Notes: generated by a model from the sequence alone, not told the origin. Shown: positions 9,839 to 21,329, counted from the first letter of the stretch. The stretch: 64,000 nucleotides of DNA from Isoetes taiwanensis (GCA_021234155.1 JAJEKV010000035.1:8942779-9006778); one strand, 5' to 3'. A program made the numbers and translations.

Positions 9839-9863
9839 AAGTCGTATTTAATTAAAGTGGGAC
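9839..9863 (+). repeat. Left terminal inverted repeat of the 12.3-kb transposon
   Basis: It is 25 bp, starting AAGTCGTATTTAATTAAAG and ending TGGGAC. It is the exact reverse complement of 56287-56311 (right end, second copy). Similarity stops abruptly inside the element, so the TIR is short compared with the element length. Confidence 0.85.
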
Positions 9864-10072
9864 AAATCTTGAATTTTGGGACTCGGACTGAAAATGGGAC
9901 TCACACACCATAAAAGAAATTTCTGAATTGATTGCTTGAATAGAATTACACATGACACACATAGAATTGGGTTACTTGTTTTCCTCATAAATTTTACAAA
10001 CCACTAGTTGAGAAAGTTTTCAAACTTCTCAATATTATGCACCCTCATACAATGATATAGCATGGAGGTTGC

Positions 10073-12937
10073 TCATGGCCTTGTCCATCTCCTTTCTTGG
10101 GATCTTGTGTGTGTTGTCTTTTGCAATGTGAGAACTTGGATATGACCATACCACACACCCCACCAATTCCCTCCTTTGAGGGTCAGCATAATTTGGCCTC
10201 CACTTCTTCTCCCAGCCAGGTGTATTGCTCCTTCAAGTTGCCCTTCTTGTGCCTCCCAATGGGCTCCCAATATTGAATTTGGAATCCAGGGCGCTCTCCT
10301 CTCCATCGAGGCATAGTGGTGGTCACATCGAGAGAGTGCCACCCCTAACCATATTGGACAGTCCTCATCATCAGGCCTTACTAGCACAAAGTATCCTTCC
10401 TTGATGTCCTCAAAGGGATCCCACTCGGGGAAGATCAAACCACTTCGGCTTTGAGGCCTTACTTCCCACAAACCACTTGGGACCCAAGTGAGCATTCTTA
10501 GACGTGCTTGCACCTTGAGAACCCTCCCATCTTGACTCACGGCAAGAACCCGTCTCTTAGCTCCCTCCCACATGGCTGTTCGGTTTCTAAGCATGTCACA
10601 ACTTTCTCCCAAGATGCTTGATTAGGGGAGTCCATTTGATTTTTCTTAAGAGTGGAGGTGTGCTTTCCATTTCGAACATCATCCCGGTCGTTATGTAATC
10701 CTTGATGCCCTTCACCCGGTTGGCTAGAGTCTTTGACTGTCTTGAAGGGAGGTGGTGGTTTTGGCTGCCCTTTAGGAATGAGAACTTCACCGGCACCCTT
10801 TGCCACAACTTCGATACCTTGTACGGGCATCCACAACTTGTCACCTGGTCTCCACTTATATTGCATGATTGGTATTCCATCCCTAACCCAAAACTTGAAT
10901 TGAAGTGGCTTTGTGTGTGTCTGTCAAACTGGTCCTTGCCATCTAGCAAGTATCCTTCTACAAATGATTTCCAATCACGCAACCTCATCCATCAAGAAAG
11001 CCATTGGGTTGGGGTCAATGCAGCTCTCAAACACATCCATTAGTTCGGGGAGAGTGGTCACGTTTTTCTCTCTTGAGCTTGGTGGAGAAAGTTCCAAAGA
11101 ATCCATCTATATCATCATCGCGTATGCCCAACCATCATGAATCCCACTTTCACAACTTTGAATACTCCCCACTTCTTTGTCCAAGTATGACATTGCCCCA
11201 AACATCCATCTATTCTTGTTTTCTTTCCAGCAGGTTGTCCAACTGAACACATAGCTCCTCGGCGATGATTTCTCAAGTAAGGGAAATCATCCCAAGTCCT
11301 CCTTGATTCACTAGACACCTTGGATGTGAGCTTTTTTATCGCCTTTGGTAACAAAGCGGTTGATCATCCATCAAAGCCTCAAAAATGGGTCTTTGAAGGG
11401 AATACCTCCTCCCTTCTATCGATCCTTTCTCTAGTGTTCTCAAGCACTTGAAAATAGAGCTCACATGGAAGTTTGGATCATCTCTCCATAGATCAAGCAC
11501 AAAATGACCATATGTTCGGTTCCATGACCATGTGTTAATACACCCACTTACTTTCATCGAAGCGTTTTGACAACGCTTGGGTAAAGGATCTAGCTTTGGC
11601 AAAGAAAGTCTTGTGTTGGTCCATCTTATCATGAATTATACACAAAAATTTGTCCTTTGCATCTCGAGAAAATGTTCTCCACTTTGCCAATACAAGCTGT
11701 CTACATGATATTTGGTCCCTTTGGTGATCTGCAAATTGCTCCCTAATTGCCATTCTTTCTTTCTCTATTGCAGTTGATGCAAGTGTATCCTTGAGTTGAA
11801 TGCAAGTGTTGCACTTTGAGAATGGCATGTGTTGTAGGACACTCACGTCCGAGAAGTGAGTGCTCCATAACTTGCTGAAATGTGATTGAGAAAGAGGCCT
11901 ACCTCCAGTAGTTTCTAGGATGGAGTTGACCTCCTTAAGGCACTCCTTTTGGATATAGTGTTGTGGCAACACTCTTTGCACCACTCGCACACCGTGCTCG
12001 TTCACCTTCGACTTGTGGGGCATAGATTGAGACATGTATCTCACAAAGCTCTCGAAGACTGCAATGGCCTTTAGAGTATTTGCTCTAGGTTTCAAAGTGA
12101 GTGCATTACCATGTTGGAACAAAGTGTGCCCTTTTCTAACCTGCTCCCAGTATCTGTAAAATGAAGACTTGCTCACCCCAAGAATCCATCTCAATGCTCT
12201 CATACATACCTTCATTCCCCTCAATTGATATAGCAGCCGTCTGTGTTTTTTCATCATAGCTGGAATTCCTACACAAGGAGTAAATGAAATTAATCCTATC
12301 TTTTTGAAGCTGTCCAATGTATTGGGACCTTATCTGCACGAGGTCATCCACATTGTAATGCACTGTGCAATCTAGGTTGCAACACTCTTGTCCCCTAATT
12401 GCCTCGGGTTTTCTTTGGTTGGTGCCATACTTTCCATCCTTTCTAAATATTTGTCACTTCTAGGCCTCTTGGGCACCTTTGGCTGCCTTTTATGAAAGAC
12501 ATAAGCGTCTCTTCCTTGTGATCAAAGGATGCTCATCGACCACCAAATCTTCCACATGGCCTTGGGTGGGCCTTGGGGTGTGTAGTTCAAGATGGGGCAT
12601 TCTAGAGTATCACCATTCTTGTGTGTAATAAATCTAATTGGCCATCTCAAGCTGAGCTTGGGACTCCGGCAGCCACGAGCACACAATGCAATCACTAGAG
12701 CTTCCACAGGACATGATAGTATCAACTTCGATAAGAAGCTTCACAATGCCAACTCCAAGATGTTCATCTCCCAGCCTCTCATCATTCACACTATCAAATG
12801 GATCAAGCTGCGGTTATTATGCCCTCTGCAAATCTGGAAATGCAGTTTGCAAGGGTGCAACAAAAGGCAACCCATCTTCCTCCATTGGAGCCTAGGGCAA
12901 TGGCCTCCTTTGGAATTCCACGGCTCCATTTTACTCA
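10073..12937 (-). pseudogene. DUF7869-type DDE transposase gene (frameshifted)
   Basis: This is the likely cut-and-paste enzyme of the 12.3-kb element. A possible start ATG lies at 12937 (MSKMEPWNSKGGHCP). A helix-turn-helix-like part around 12200-12120 (RWILGVSKSSFYRYWEQV) is followed by a CNTC zinc-like motif near 11815. The first catalytic Asp is in KFLCIIHDKMDQHKT (about 11600-11660). The second is in QLDN-x2-KENKNRWMFG (about 11190-11240), where copy 1 has one extra C and the second copy reads SLDNRWKENKNRWMFG. The third is in GFMMVGHT followed by DDID-like sequence (about 11095-11135). A C-terminal part, EGYFVLVRPDDEDCPIWLG (about 10345-10405), resembles a chromatin-reader fold, but that is only a guess. 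Several frameshifts break it. Family knowledge: LDNxxxENKNR plus VGHTHxDID marks DUF7869. Confidence 0.75.
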
Positions 12938-12949
12938 TCTCACATGCTC

Positions 12950-13280
12950 CACTGAATGAAAAAGCTCACATTAAAACCATATAGCCCCAAACACCACAAA
13001 TATGACCATATGAACCATATAAAACCATACAAACCACACTCATATACAAACCATACAACCATATAAAACCATACAAACCACACTCATATACAAACCATAT
13101 ACAAACCATACAACCATATTAACTAAAATCATATAACCATATTAAAGCATACAACCACACTCATTCTAAACCATATGTAAACATTGTAACCATTGAAACC
13201 ATATTAAATACAACCATTGAAACCATATTAAATACAACCATTGAAACCTTATTAAATACATAAAACATATAACCTACCCT
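12950..13280. promoter_or_regulatory. AT-rich minisatellite spacer between the divergent transposon genes
   Basis: The spacer lies between the transposase start (12937, leftward) and the first ATG of the rightward gene (13289). It is made of irregular repeats of AAACCATACAACCATAT, CACTCATATACAAACC and GAAACCATATTAAATACAACC. By position it is the shared upstream region of both genes. No specific TATA box can be singled out in such AT-rich DNA. The second copy is at 47260-47575. Confidence 0.5.
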
Positions 13281-13288
13281 TTCATATT

Positions 13289-13660
13289 TTGTCATGGCCA
13301 TTATGGCCTCTTAAGAGGCTGAAACCGTGTACGTCGTCTAATCCACGCCCGTCATGGAGGGCATGGCCCTGCGTGACAATGGTTTTATTATTGCACTTTT
13401 CTACGAGGTTCGAGGGGTGCGGCCCGGTGCTTGCACCCTCTTCCTCTCCCCCACCATTCTTCCTCCCCTGTTTTCTCGATCTCTCTTCCTCCCCTGTTTC
13501 CTTAGGGCTTTTTTTACCGGTGATCGATCGAACCAAGCGATTCCAGCGCCATCTTATGGCAAACGGCTTGGTCGGCGGGATCGGGGCGGCTTCAGCCGCC
13601 AGAAGTTCTCGCCTTGATTCATTGTTGGCGGGCGTTACCGCTTTGAGAAGAAAGTGAGGC
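13289..13660 (+). CDS. Candidate first exon of the transposon cargo gene
   Basis: An open frame starts at ATG 13289 and runs 122 codons to a TGA at 13655-13657. It is proline- and serine-rich, then contains FQRHLMANGLVGGIGAASAARSS. A plausible splice donor (AAGAAA|GTGAGG) overlaps the end, followed by a T-rich stretch like a plant intron. The product is not recognised. GC content rises sharply here compared with the AT-rich spacer, as expected of coding sequence. The equivalent in the second copy (about 47578-47920) has a different frame pattern, so the exact protein is unsure. Confidence 0.35.
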
Positions 13661-14479
13661 CCTTTTAGTCTTTGCTTTTTAGTTTTTACGTAAGTCTTTT
13701 AGTGCATTTTTTCTTATATTACGTTGTTAGAGGCTCTTATTAATCCACGATACAATTCTGGCCCGACAAATCCTTATTCACGCTTTGTCAGCGACTATAC
13801 CCACATGGAAGGCGAACTTCGGAAGCCTCCTCCTCATCCGACAAATCTTCGGGTATGTTTTTGTAATATCATACCCTTTTTTAATCTCATTTTTTAATCT
13901 TGTTCTCCACTTTTCTCTGTCTTTGTTCTCCACTTTTCTCTGTTTTCTCATTAATCTTATTAATCTTTGTATTGTTTTACGTTTTTGTTATCTTTTTCTT
14001 GCTTGTGGTTGAATTGAATACATTGTACATGCACAAGTGAGAATAGTGGTTATAGTAGCAAAGCAACCGAGATAGAAATCATCGGTGGTGTTAGGAAGTA
14101 AGATATTTGCGAGCATTAACAGAAAATAACTAGGAATGTCTTTCTCCCGGCAAGAATTCAGAATAGGAATTGCTTCCGCGAATCTCCATTTCTAACTCAC
14201 GGCAAATCCACTGCGGGGAGACATCTGAGAAGGGAGTGGCGAGTTGAGAATACTTCGGCTTGCCAACAATCCGGGAAGTGCGGGCCTTCTTCTTCGACTC
14301 GCGAGTCGAGAACTTCTCGACTTCATGGCGAAGAGGGAAGTGTACACTCGGGTGTTGGCGGGTTGAGATTCTCGACTTCCTTGATCGATTACCTGACTAC
14401 CCAATGTCTTCACATTCTTTAGAACCTGCTGCGGCCTTCTCGACTTCGTGAGTCGAGAATGTGATTCTACCCAATGGCT

Positions 14480-15620
14480 CTTTGTGCGGTCGCGGTGCCT
14501 CCACCCGGTCGAGCCACTCTCCTTGAACCATGCTCATCGAATATTGCGAAGAGGGGTGGCTCGGCGGGTGGAGGCCTCGGCGACTCTAACCGAGTGGCGG
14601 CGGCTTTCTCGACTTCGTGAGTCGGCCTTGAGCTCTAGTGCACTCTAGAGCTGGCTGCGAGGCGGTCTCAACCACTCTCCTTCTATCTTCCTCGGACATT
14701 CGCGAAGGGAAGTGGTTTTGGCTGTCTGCTAGGCCAACTTCCTTAACAACCCAATTCTCTATTGTGTGGTCGCGATGGCCTCTACCCAATCAAAGGCCCG
14801 TCTCCTTGAACCATCTTAAATCGAATATTGCGAGGGGATGGGCTCGGTTGGGTGGAGGCCTCGGCGTGGGCACTTGCTGGCTGCTTTCTCGGACCGTGAG
14901 TCGGCGAGCTCTAGTGCACTCTAGAGCTGGCTGTAGAGGCGGTCTTAAACACTCTCCTTCTATCTTCCTCGGACATTGCGAAGGGAAGTGTTTTTGGCTG
15001 TCTGCGAGGCCAACTCTGCTAACAACAATTCTCACATTATTATGTGGTGTGATGGCCTCTACCCAATCAAAGGCCGTCTCCTTGAACCTTCTTAGGTCGA
15101 ATATTGCGAAGGGGATGGGCTCGATTGGGTGGAGCCTTCCTACAACTAACCACGAAACCCGCGACTTCTTGTATGCATTCTCGGCTCGCTGAGTGGGAAT
15201 GCCTTACCAAGCACTCCATGTGTACTAGCAGGAGTTACGGATGGCCAAGGCATTCTCGACTTGCGAGTGAAAATGTAAACGAAGCCAAGCATTCTCGACT
15301 TCGCAAAGTCGAGAATCCCTAACCGACCAATTCTCACGTAATGCGGTAGCGGTGGCCTCGACCCGGTCGAGTCACTCTCCTTGAACCATCTTAGTGTCGA
15401 ATATTGCGAAGGGGAGGGGCTCGGTTGGGGTGGAGGCCTCTACAACAACCACAGGGAAACCACGAGAGGAAGCCAAGGCTTGCATTCTCTACAAAATCTT
15501 GCACTTTCTATTCTCCTGTTTTTTAGTCCCAAGTGCCTCTAGCACATGCGAGCCACTCTCCTTGAACCATCTTCCTCGAATATTGCGAAGAGGAGTGGTT
15601 GGGGACAGTGGAGGCCCCTC
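14480..15620 (+). repeat. About 285-bp degenerate tandem repeat array
   Basis: The phrase TCTCCTTGAACCAT(C/G)TT followed by TCGAATATTGCGAAG recurs at about 14517, 14802, 15087, 15378 and 15559. It alternates with CACTCTCCTTCTATCTTCC at about 14679 and 14950. Units of about 285 bp also include GTGGAGGCCTC and CTCTAGTGCACTCTAGAG. Palindromes of the TCGACT family fall at fixed places in the units. No reading frame runs through all units, so I read this as intronic or structural repeat. The second copy is at about 48760-49880. Confidence 0.75.
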
Positions 15621-15624
15621 AGAC

Positions 15625-16455
15625 TAACTACAAGAGGATGCATTTGAACCGCATCTCACGGGCCTTAGTCCTAGCACGATCTATGTACAACATTCCAAGT
15701 AAGCAGTCCATGAAAAAACACACCTAAAAGCGGGCTGTTCTTTACCCCGATCCAATGTTTCCTTGCCGAGCATCTCTCAACCTAGAGAGTAAATCATCTC
15801 TCGAAGCTGAAAAATCTTTGGACAAAGGAAACAATGAATCCGTCGAGCTTATCGGCCAGTTCCATTATTTAAACACATACGGCATGTTCTACAAAGCGAA
15901 ATAACATAGGCATCTCTGAAACTCACCTCTTCACGCGGTAATTCCTTGGGCCCTTTGTATCCGCGGATCCCGCAGCCTCACCCGAGTCTTTGCTTCTTAC
16001 GTCGGTCTCTTCAAGAGTGTATTAGCATCTAATACTTGTATCCTTGCGATTCTCGCGTATCCCCTTTCCATGGCGCGCGGTGTAGAGTTCCGGTGTCACA
16101 GCGGCTCCTCTCCGCTTCCTACCTTAGCTCCGTGCTCATCGATCAAATCAGCTGCTTGCAATAGGGCCAGCGGTCGGGGAAAACCACATATGCAAAGCGT
16201 TTGTTAGCGACTTACCGCGTCAGCGGCGCCATTCGGGAAGTCGCTAAACGGTCGATGATCCCCTCCGACCTCGAGTTCCCCAATGCCTCGGGGAAGATAA
16301 ACTACGCTCCACTCACTTAGTCCCTTGATGTGATTAAATTTGAAATAGTGTTTGGGCGGGCTAAAAACCGGCCGTCTTTGTACCCTTAGCCCGCTTTTTT
16401 TCATAAATGATTGCATGTCCTTAACTTCAAATTAAAGAACACGCCCGATCTTTTT
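15625..16455 (+). other. Unassigned stretch within the transposon
   Basis: No recognisable protein or repeat unit is seen here. The sequence is of mixed composition and conserved in the second copy (about 49890-50690), including matching short motifs such as CCGATCCA and TTCACGCGGTAATTCC. It may be intron or untranslated sequence of the cargo gene. Confidence 0.4.
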
Positions 16456-16459
16456 ACAT

Positions 16460-17390
16460 GCGAGTCCTAAAACTCACAACGCTTGCGGAGGAAACTTAAT
16501 TTCTGAGTCGTCAGAAGAGGATGAGAGGGCATATAGACATGACTCAGATCCAATAAGCGGCCGGGAGGATGCTTCGCCGGCGGCGAAGAAGAAGAAGACA
16601 AACACCCGGTGAGCTCGAGGTTTTTCTTTTGTCGGAATACCTTAAGCGATCCATCCTTTCTTCTTGCGGCATTCACCTCGGACTCCTTTGGTGATCAGCG
16701 GCGAACTCCATTCTTAGTCATCGAGGGGAGGAGACGAGCTTCTTGAAACAAATGGCAGATTCTTGGTGGTATGTCGGTATCGACAAGTGGGAAGGAGAAA
16801 GATCTGTTTCTACACCAAAGGGACAAGAAGAGCTCGGGAGACAAGTACAAGAAAATCGGTGTTGTGCTCTCAGATCTCTGCGCCCGGTTTAAAGCATTTA
16901 ACACTACATGTCGAGGGCTGCCGGAAAGAGTAAGTTCTATCGCACCAAAAATTAGCGGTTTCAAATTATTCTCACTCTTCCATGAGCAAGGCTAAGGGCA
17001 GAAAAAAAGGCGGCCTTTAAATTGTCGAGAACCTTGGGTGGAAGGATGGGAAGGGATGAAGGAGGCGGAACCCTAACATCGAGGGAGCTTGGTATGGAGA
17101 TTTCGAGTCGGGGAAAAAGCTTGTTCAATACGGGGAGCTTCACTTCTCTTGTCTTGAAGACTCTACAACACTCTGCGATGGGGAATGAAGTTGTGGTTCA
17201 TACACAAAAAAGTCCACCAAAAACAAAGATGGGGATGATGACACCACGGGGGAGGAATCGGATGATGCGAAGGAGGCGAAGATATGGTCGACTCCCAAAC
17301 CTCGATCGGATGATCGGATCAGGATTTCCGCGAGAGGGGCCTGAGAAAATGGAAGCGTCTAGCTTCGGTATTATCCGTTAGGAATATCAC
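16460..17390 (+). CDS. Cargo gene middle exons, unrecognised protein
   Basis: Coding-like sequence is conserved between copies (second copy about 50700-51610). A first exon ends near 16605 with a lysine-rich SPAAKKKKTNT segment and a donor (CCCGGTGAGC). A T-rich tract ending CTTCTTGC(A/G)G at about 16668 looks like an acceptor. The next exon includes SVSTSGKEKDLFLHQRDKKSSG or a shifted equivalent, and a later piece near 17150-17330 reads SAMGNEVVVHTQKSP. Frames differ between the copies, so the protein cannot be stated. The lysine-rich run could be a nuclear localisation signal. Confidence 0.4.
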
Positions 17391-17819
17391 ACAAAGCTGC
17401 TTCTTTGGACATTAGGCGGTGAAGGTTTTGCGGAGATGCCGTCTTGTTCAACCACGAGGGAATTTAATCCGGCACACATCTTTGGAGATTCTGAAACGAT
17501 GGTGCGACATCTATTCGCAGATCAATGCCTGCGGATGTCATACCTTTTAGCGGTCGGCAATTGAGTTGTTCGTTGGAAGTGCGAGGAAGATCTGAAGGAA
17601 AAGAAGTCGGTTACGGGTTGTAGGCGGTCGGCATTCGAGGGCGCTCAAGTATTGCGGGCGAGAAGGAGGTGCCGCAAAGGATCAAGGATAGATATACCAA
17701 GCGAGAGTCGCGAGTTCTTTTCGGCGGAGCGCCCGGCAACGAACTGGCCAGCATTAGCCACTGCCCGAACACAATAGCGGCGAGTGCCCATTACGTAAGG
17801 TAAATAACTCTCGAATCTT

Positions 17820-18210
17820 TCCATTCTCGACTTCGCGAGTCGAAAACCTACCATCCTAACATTTGCCGGATTATCCATCGGGGTTTCTCGACTTCGCGAG
17901 TCGAAAAGCCGAAATAACTCGTGAAAAATCAAAGGATGTGGAGCTTTCGACTTCAGAGTCGAAAAACCCTTAACCGATAAAAAGAAAATTAGACATTCAA
18001 TGGGACTTTCTCGACTTCGTGGTCGAGAAAAACCACCATCTAACATTTGCCGATTATCAGGGGGTTTCTCGACTTCGCTGAGTCGAAAAGCCAGTATATC
18101 TGAAAATCAAAGGATCTGAGAGCTTTCTCGACTTCGCTTGGTCGAGAAAACCCGAGAAAGAAAAAGAAAATTAGACATTCAAGGGACTTTCGACTTCGCG
18201 AGTCGAAAAA
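17820..18210. repeat. Intronic higher-order repeat built on the palindrome
   Basis: The palindrome recurs about every 60 bp (17821, 17884, 17944, 18006, 18065, 18123, 18188). The spacers cycle through three kinds: CATTTGCCGATTATC, AATCAAAGGAT..GAGCTTT, and AAAATTAGACATTCAA. This makes a higher-order unit of about 183 bp present twice. It lies just after a likely donor (GTAAG|GTAAATAAC, about 17798), so it is probably an intron. The second copy at about 52075-52420 keeps the order with more damage. Confidence 0.75.
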
Positions 18211-18229
18211 CCGAACTACTATTCTTGTT

Positions 18230-19885
18230 TATTCGGGTGTTTGTAGATACTTTCATGCTCGACATTGGTACATTGTGCGAATGCAGCCCTATATCGACCA
18301 GATCATACACGCTGAGCAGCGATGGAAAGCATTGGGTTGTCCTCGGCGTCCTAAAAGAAAAACAGGGCTCCCTGGGATAAGTGGAAGACCTTTGAGAAAC
18401 TATGCGGATATGTTACGCTGGAGGAGGACGAGGAAGATGGCGAGGGAGAGGAAGAAGAGGAGAAGAAGAAGAGAACACCAAGGAAAGGGGGTCTCTCTCG
18501 GACCAATATGACCTCATTCTTAGCGAGGCGGTGCAGGAGAAATGGGCCCGACATATGGGCTCAATGGACAAGAGGCAAGGCGAAGGGCGGCAATGGAGAA
18601 TTTCCAGCGCGGACCCCAAGTTGTTTGACAAGCGGTTCATGAAGAGGATCTGAGGGCCTCACCGGACAAAGAAACGCTTGACCTACAAGGCAAAATCTTG
18701 GAGGGAACAATCCTGGCGAGGAAGACTAGGGAGTTCTAAATGCGGGGCGCCAAAGGATTATGCCACAGTCCTAAAGCGGCGGCGTCGCGTTAGAAAGAAG
18801 GCATCACGGAGTTCTATAGCGTTGCATCTAATGAATACCATGATTTTGATTATTACAAGGAAAAGGCTGCCCTTGATGAGGAAGACATGAAGGAATTGAA
18901 CCGTCTATGTCAACCCTACATCAACACCAAGCTGAAGCGTAACGTCAAAACCCTTCCTTTCCCTGAACGTGCTATGGCAATTCTGAAAAGGAAGCTTGGA
19001 TTCGGGGTGGTCCCATTTAAGGCACGGCGATAGCTCCCCATTTCTGGTTACTTTGGGACACAAGGGATTTGGTGGTGCTGGCACTGGCACTGGACCCGTG
19101 GCACTATTTGCCATCAATATGATCGAAGACCCCACCCTTTTTTATGACAAAGCTGACATAGAGCAGTGGTACAAGACGTGTCTGGACATGACCGACCTGG
19201 ATACTTTCAGTTTCCTTGTCTTTTGCATGCGGGCAATCAAACAAGCTGCTTTGTCTCCCAATGGGCAGGTGATATTAACTTCACCAACAAGATCATGCAC
19301 TCCATATACTGAACTTGATCATGAGTGCGGACTTGGCTTGCCGAAGGCACCAAGCTTTACCAACATAGTTTTGGTTTTGATTTCAAGATCGTGATTAGAC
19401 CTGGATAAGTGGTGGTCTAGCGAGCATCATTATCTCGACAAGTTCATGATCTCTCAAGAGCGGATGGAACCACGGAAGGGGGCAGGTTTATGGAGGATGT
19501 TCCATCGATGGACAAGGTCAACAAAGATGATGCGACCGGGTCCTATACATAGAATTCCTATCCGGCCAAGAGTTATCAAGTACTTCATAACCCGGCTTGG
19601 TGAGGAAGATCAAATTGTATCGCGAGTGGTACATGAATGGCCTGTTCTCTCGGGGGCTATCTTTGTATGGAATGAAACCTATATCCGGTGGTTGGAAATA
19701 AGGACATGGTTGAAACCATTCAGTCATACACGGATCTGCTTCATGAGCATTTCAAGGGGAGGAAGACAAATGGAAGCAATAAAGGCAGCGGGGCGAGGGA
19801 GACAAACCCCGAGGAGACGGGATGTCGAAGGTTTGGACCGAATCTTTGCCGAAAACATTATTGAAAACCTGAGATTGAGGTGAGT
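18230..19885 (+). CDS. Cargo gene later exons, unrecognised (acidic then globular)
   Basis: Several coding blocks in shifting frames are conserved in the second copy (about 52440-54070). They include an acidic run (EEDEEDGEGEEEEEKKK, about 18420-18470), EKWA.DIWAQWTRGKAK, ALDEEDMKELNRLCQPYIN (about 18870-18927), HGDSSPFLVTLGHKGFGG (about 19020-19072), then YDKADIEQWYKTCLDMTDLD (about 19142-19201) and ELDHECGLGLPKAPSF (about 19310-19357). The quality of the blocks suggests a real protein upstream of the phosphatase-like domain. I do not recognise its family. Frameshifts at CAG/CTG sites differ between the copies and may be sequence error. Confidence 0.45.
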
Positions 19886-20018
19886 TTACTTTGCTCTATC
19901 GGTGTTTCTCGACTCAGCGAAGTCGAAAAACTCGTTCCTTTTCAATACCTTTTCTTTTCATTCTCGACTTCGCGAGTCGAAAAACTTCGTTCCTTTCTGA
20001 CAGATGTCATCATTTCAG

Positions 20019-20847
20019 GGAATTCCAGGTCAACGACTCCGGATCATTGTCATTTGGCAGCGGTTCACGTCGCGAGGAGAATGAGAATGAAAATCCAGAG
20101 CAAGACACTGCTCACAGCCAGAAAGAACCTGAAAAGATAATGATCCCGCATTTGGATCCCGATGAACCGGAAATATGGTCAGAGCCAAACTCCAACTGGG
20201 ATCCAGCTGGTCCCACCAAGCTTGTAATATTTGACGTCAATGGAGTATTAGCTGCAGTATACCACGACAAAGACGTCCCCGAGATTAACACCTCGCAGAT
20301 CCCAATGAAAACAGAGCATAAAATAGTGTATCCGAGGCCTAGAGCTAAGGAAATTATTGACTGGTGCCTGGCACGGGGATTCGAAGTGGGCATATGGTCT
20401 TGTATGGCAAAGAAAAATATTGTCAATGTTCTTGGTGTTCTCGGCATTTCAGTTTTGAAGTTCAAGTTCGTTTGGGGAAACGAAAGGGTCGAGCATGTGA
20501 AGGACCTCGATCCAGCCATCACAAAGGGGAAGCCTATAATGGTGAAAAGGCTGGACAGGGTTTATGATTCCATATGGCAAACACAACACGCTGATCATAG
20601 ACGACTCCATACTACAAGTGCTATCATAACGCGCAAAATACAATCATTGCTAAGCCATATCGACCTGAAGAATATGAGACGGATAGGTGGTTGTCCTTCG
20701 GACTCTGTCCTGTCTTGGCGGAATCCCTCTTTGCCATTCTTGTCGCCGATGTGCTTACGAACTATCCGAGCCTCCGCGGAACCCGATCCAGAGAAGCAGA
20801 TCATGAAAGCTATGGACGACAAATACTTTGGTGAACAAGAAGAGTGA
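20019..20847 (+). pseudogene. FCP1-homology (NIF) phosphatase-like domain, transposon cargo
   Basis: A likely acceptor (CATTTCAG, ending 20018) opens an exon with an acidic linker, then KLVIFDVNGVL at 20218-20250. This is the FCP1-type DxDGx box, with Asn in place of the second Asp, a change also seen in plant NIF-like relatives. RPRAKEIIDWCLARGFEVG, the IWSCMAKKNI block and KFKFVWGNERVEH follow. The late motif LIIDDS is at about 20591-20608, with YKCYHNAQNTIIAKPY and WLSFGLCPVLAESLFAIL in the next frame. The end reads DDKYFGEQEE and a TGA. One shift falls at the DDSPYK site in copy 1. The second copy (about 54200-55028) has FGVNG, losing the first Asp as well. The missing Asp argues against normal catalysis. 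Confidence 0.7.
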
Positions 20848-21329
20848 CCCCTGCTTTCAGATAGTCAAATTGTGTGAATATTGTAATCGAACGTGAACAT
20901 GTATTGACCATTTTGTAATGAATATACTTGTATATTGAGTTTTCGATGCCTTCTCGACTCACGAGTCGAGAAAAGGCATGCTCGTCCTTCCGCTGATGAA
21001 ACCATTTGTATGTTTGATTGTGTCACCGGATGCAGCCACAATCTATTATGATAATGCTTGTACATTTTCGGTTTCACAGGGGCTGGTTTTGTGTCGTTGA
21101 CAAAAGCATTTGTATGCTTCCGTGTGTGATTGGATGCAACCATATTCTAATGAGTATGGTTGTACTTTTATTTATTTGCCTTTCGACTTCATGAGTCGAA
21201 AGACACCACTCCCACGTCATTGGATGCGGTTGTATGGAATGAATGTTCTCCCCGTTGTAATTTGATTTCAACGTTCTTTTCTTCGTTTTGACTAATGACA
21301 CTGTGAATTGTTAATCATACTCTCCTTGC

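Larger units (their letters stand above)
14292..21205. repeat. Dispersed palindrome family (TTTCTCGACTCG half-site) inside the transposon
   Basis: About 17 copies of a palindrome made of TTTCTCGACT(T)CG and its reverse complement are scattered at about 14292, 14435, 14604, 14884, 15262, 15291, 17821, 17884, 17944, 18006, 18065, 18123, 18188, 19905, 19960, 20951 and 21180. In the second copy some are perfect: 55248-55277 is a 30-bp perfect palindrome and 55379-55402 a 24-bp one. I saw none outside the element. They sit mostly in non-coding parts. They could be protein-binding sites, hairpin-forming sequences or small nested elements. Confidence 0.8.

Noticed and set aside
16695-16964. Minus-strand frames over the cargo gene
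   Set aside because: They lie opposite coding-like plus-strand sequence, lack known motifs and are not kept in the second copy.
17820-18210. CRISPR-like array (regular short palindromic repeats)
   Set aside because: Spacers are themselves repeated, the context is a plant transposon intron, and no cas genes exist; the repeats are palindromes of a transposon.
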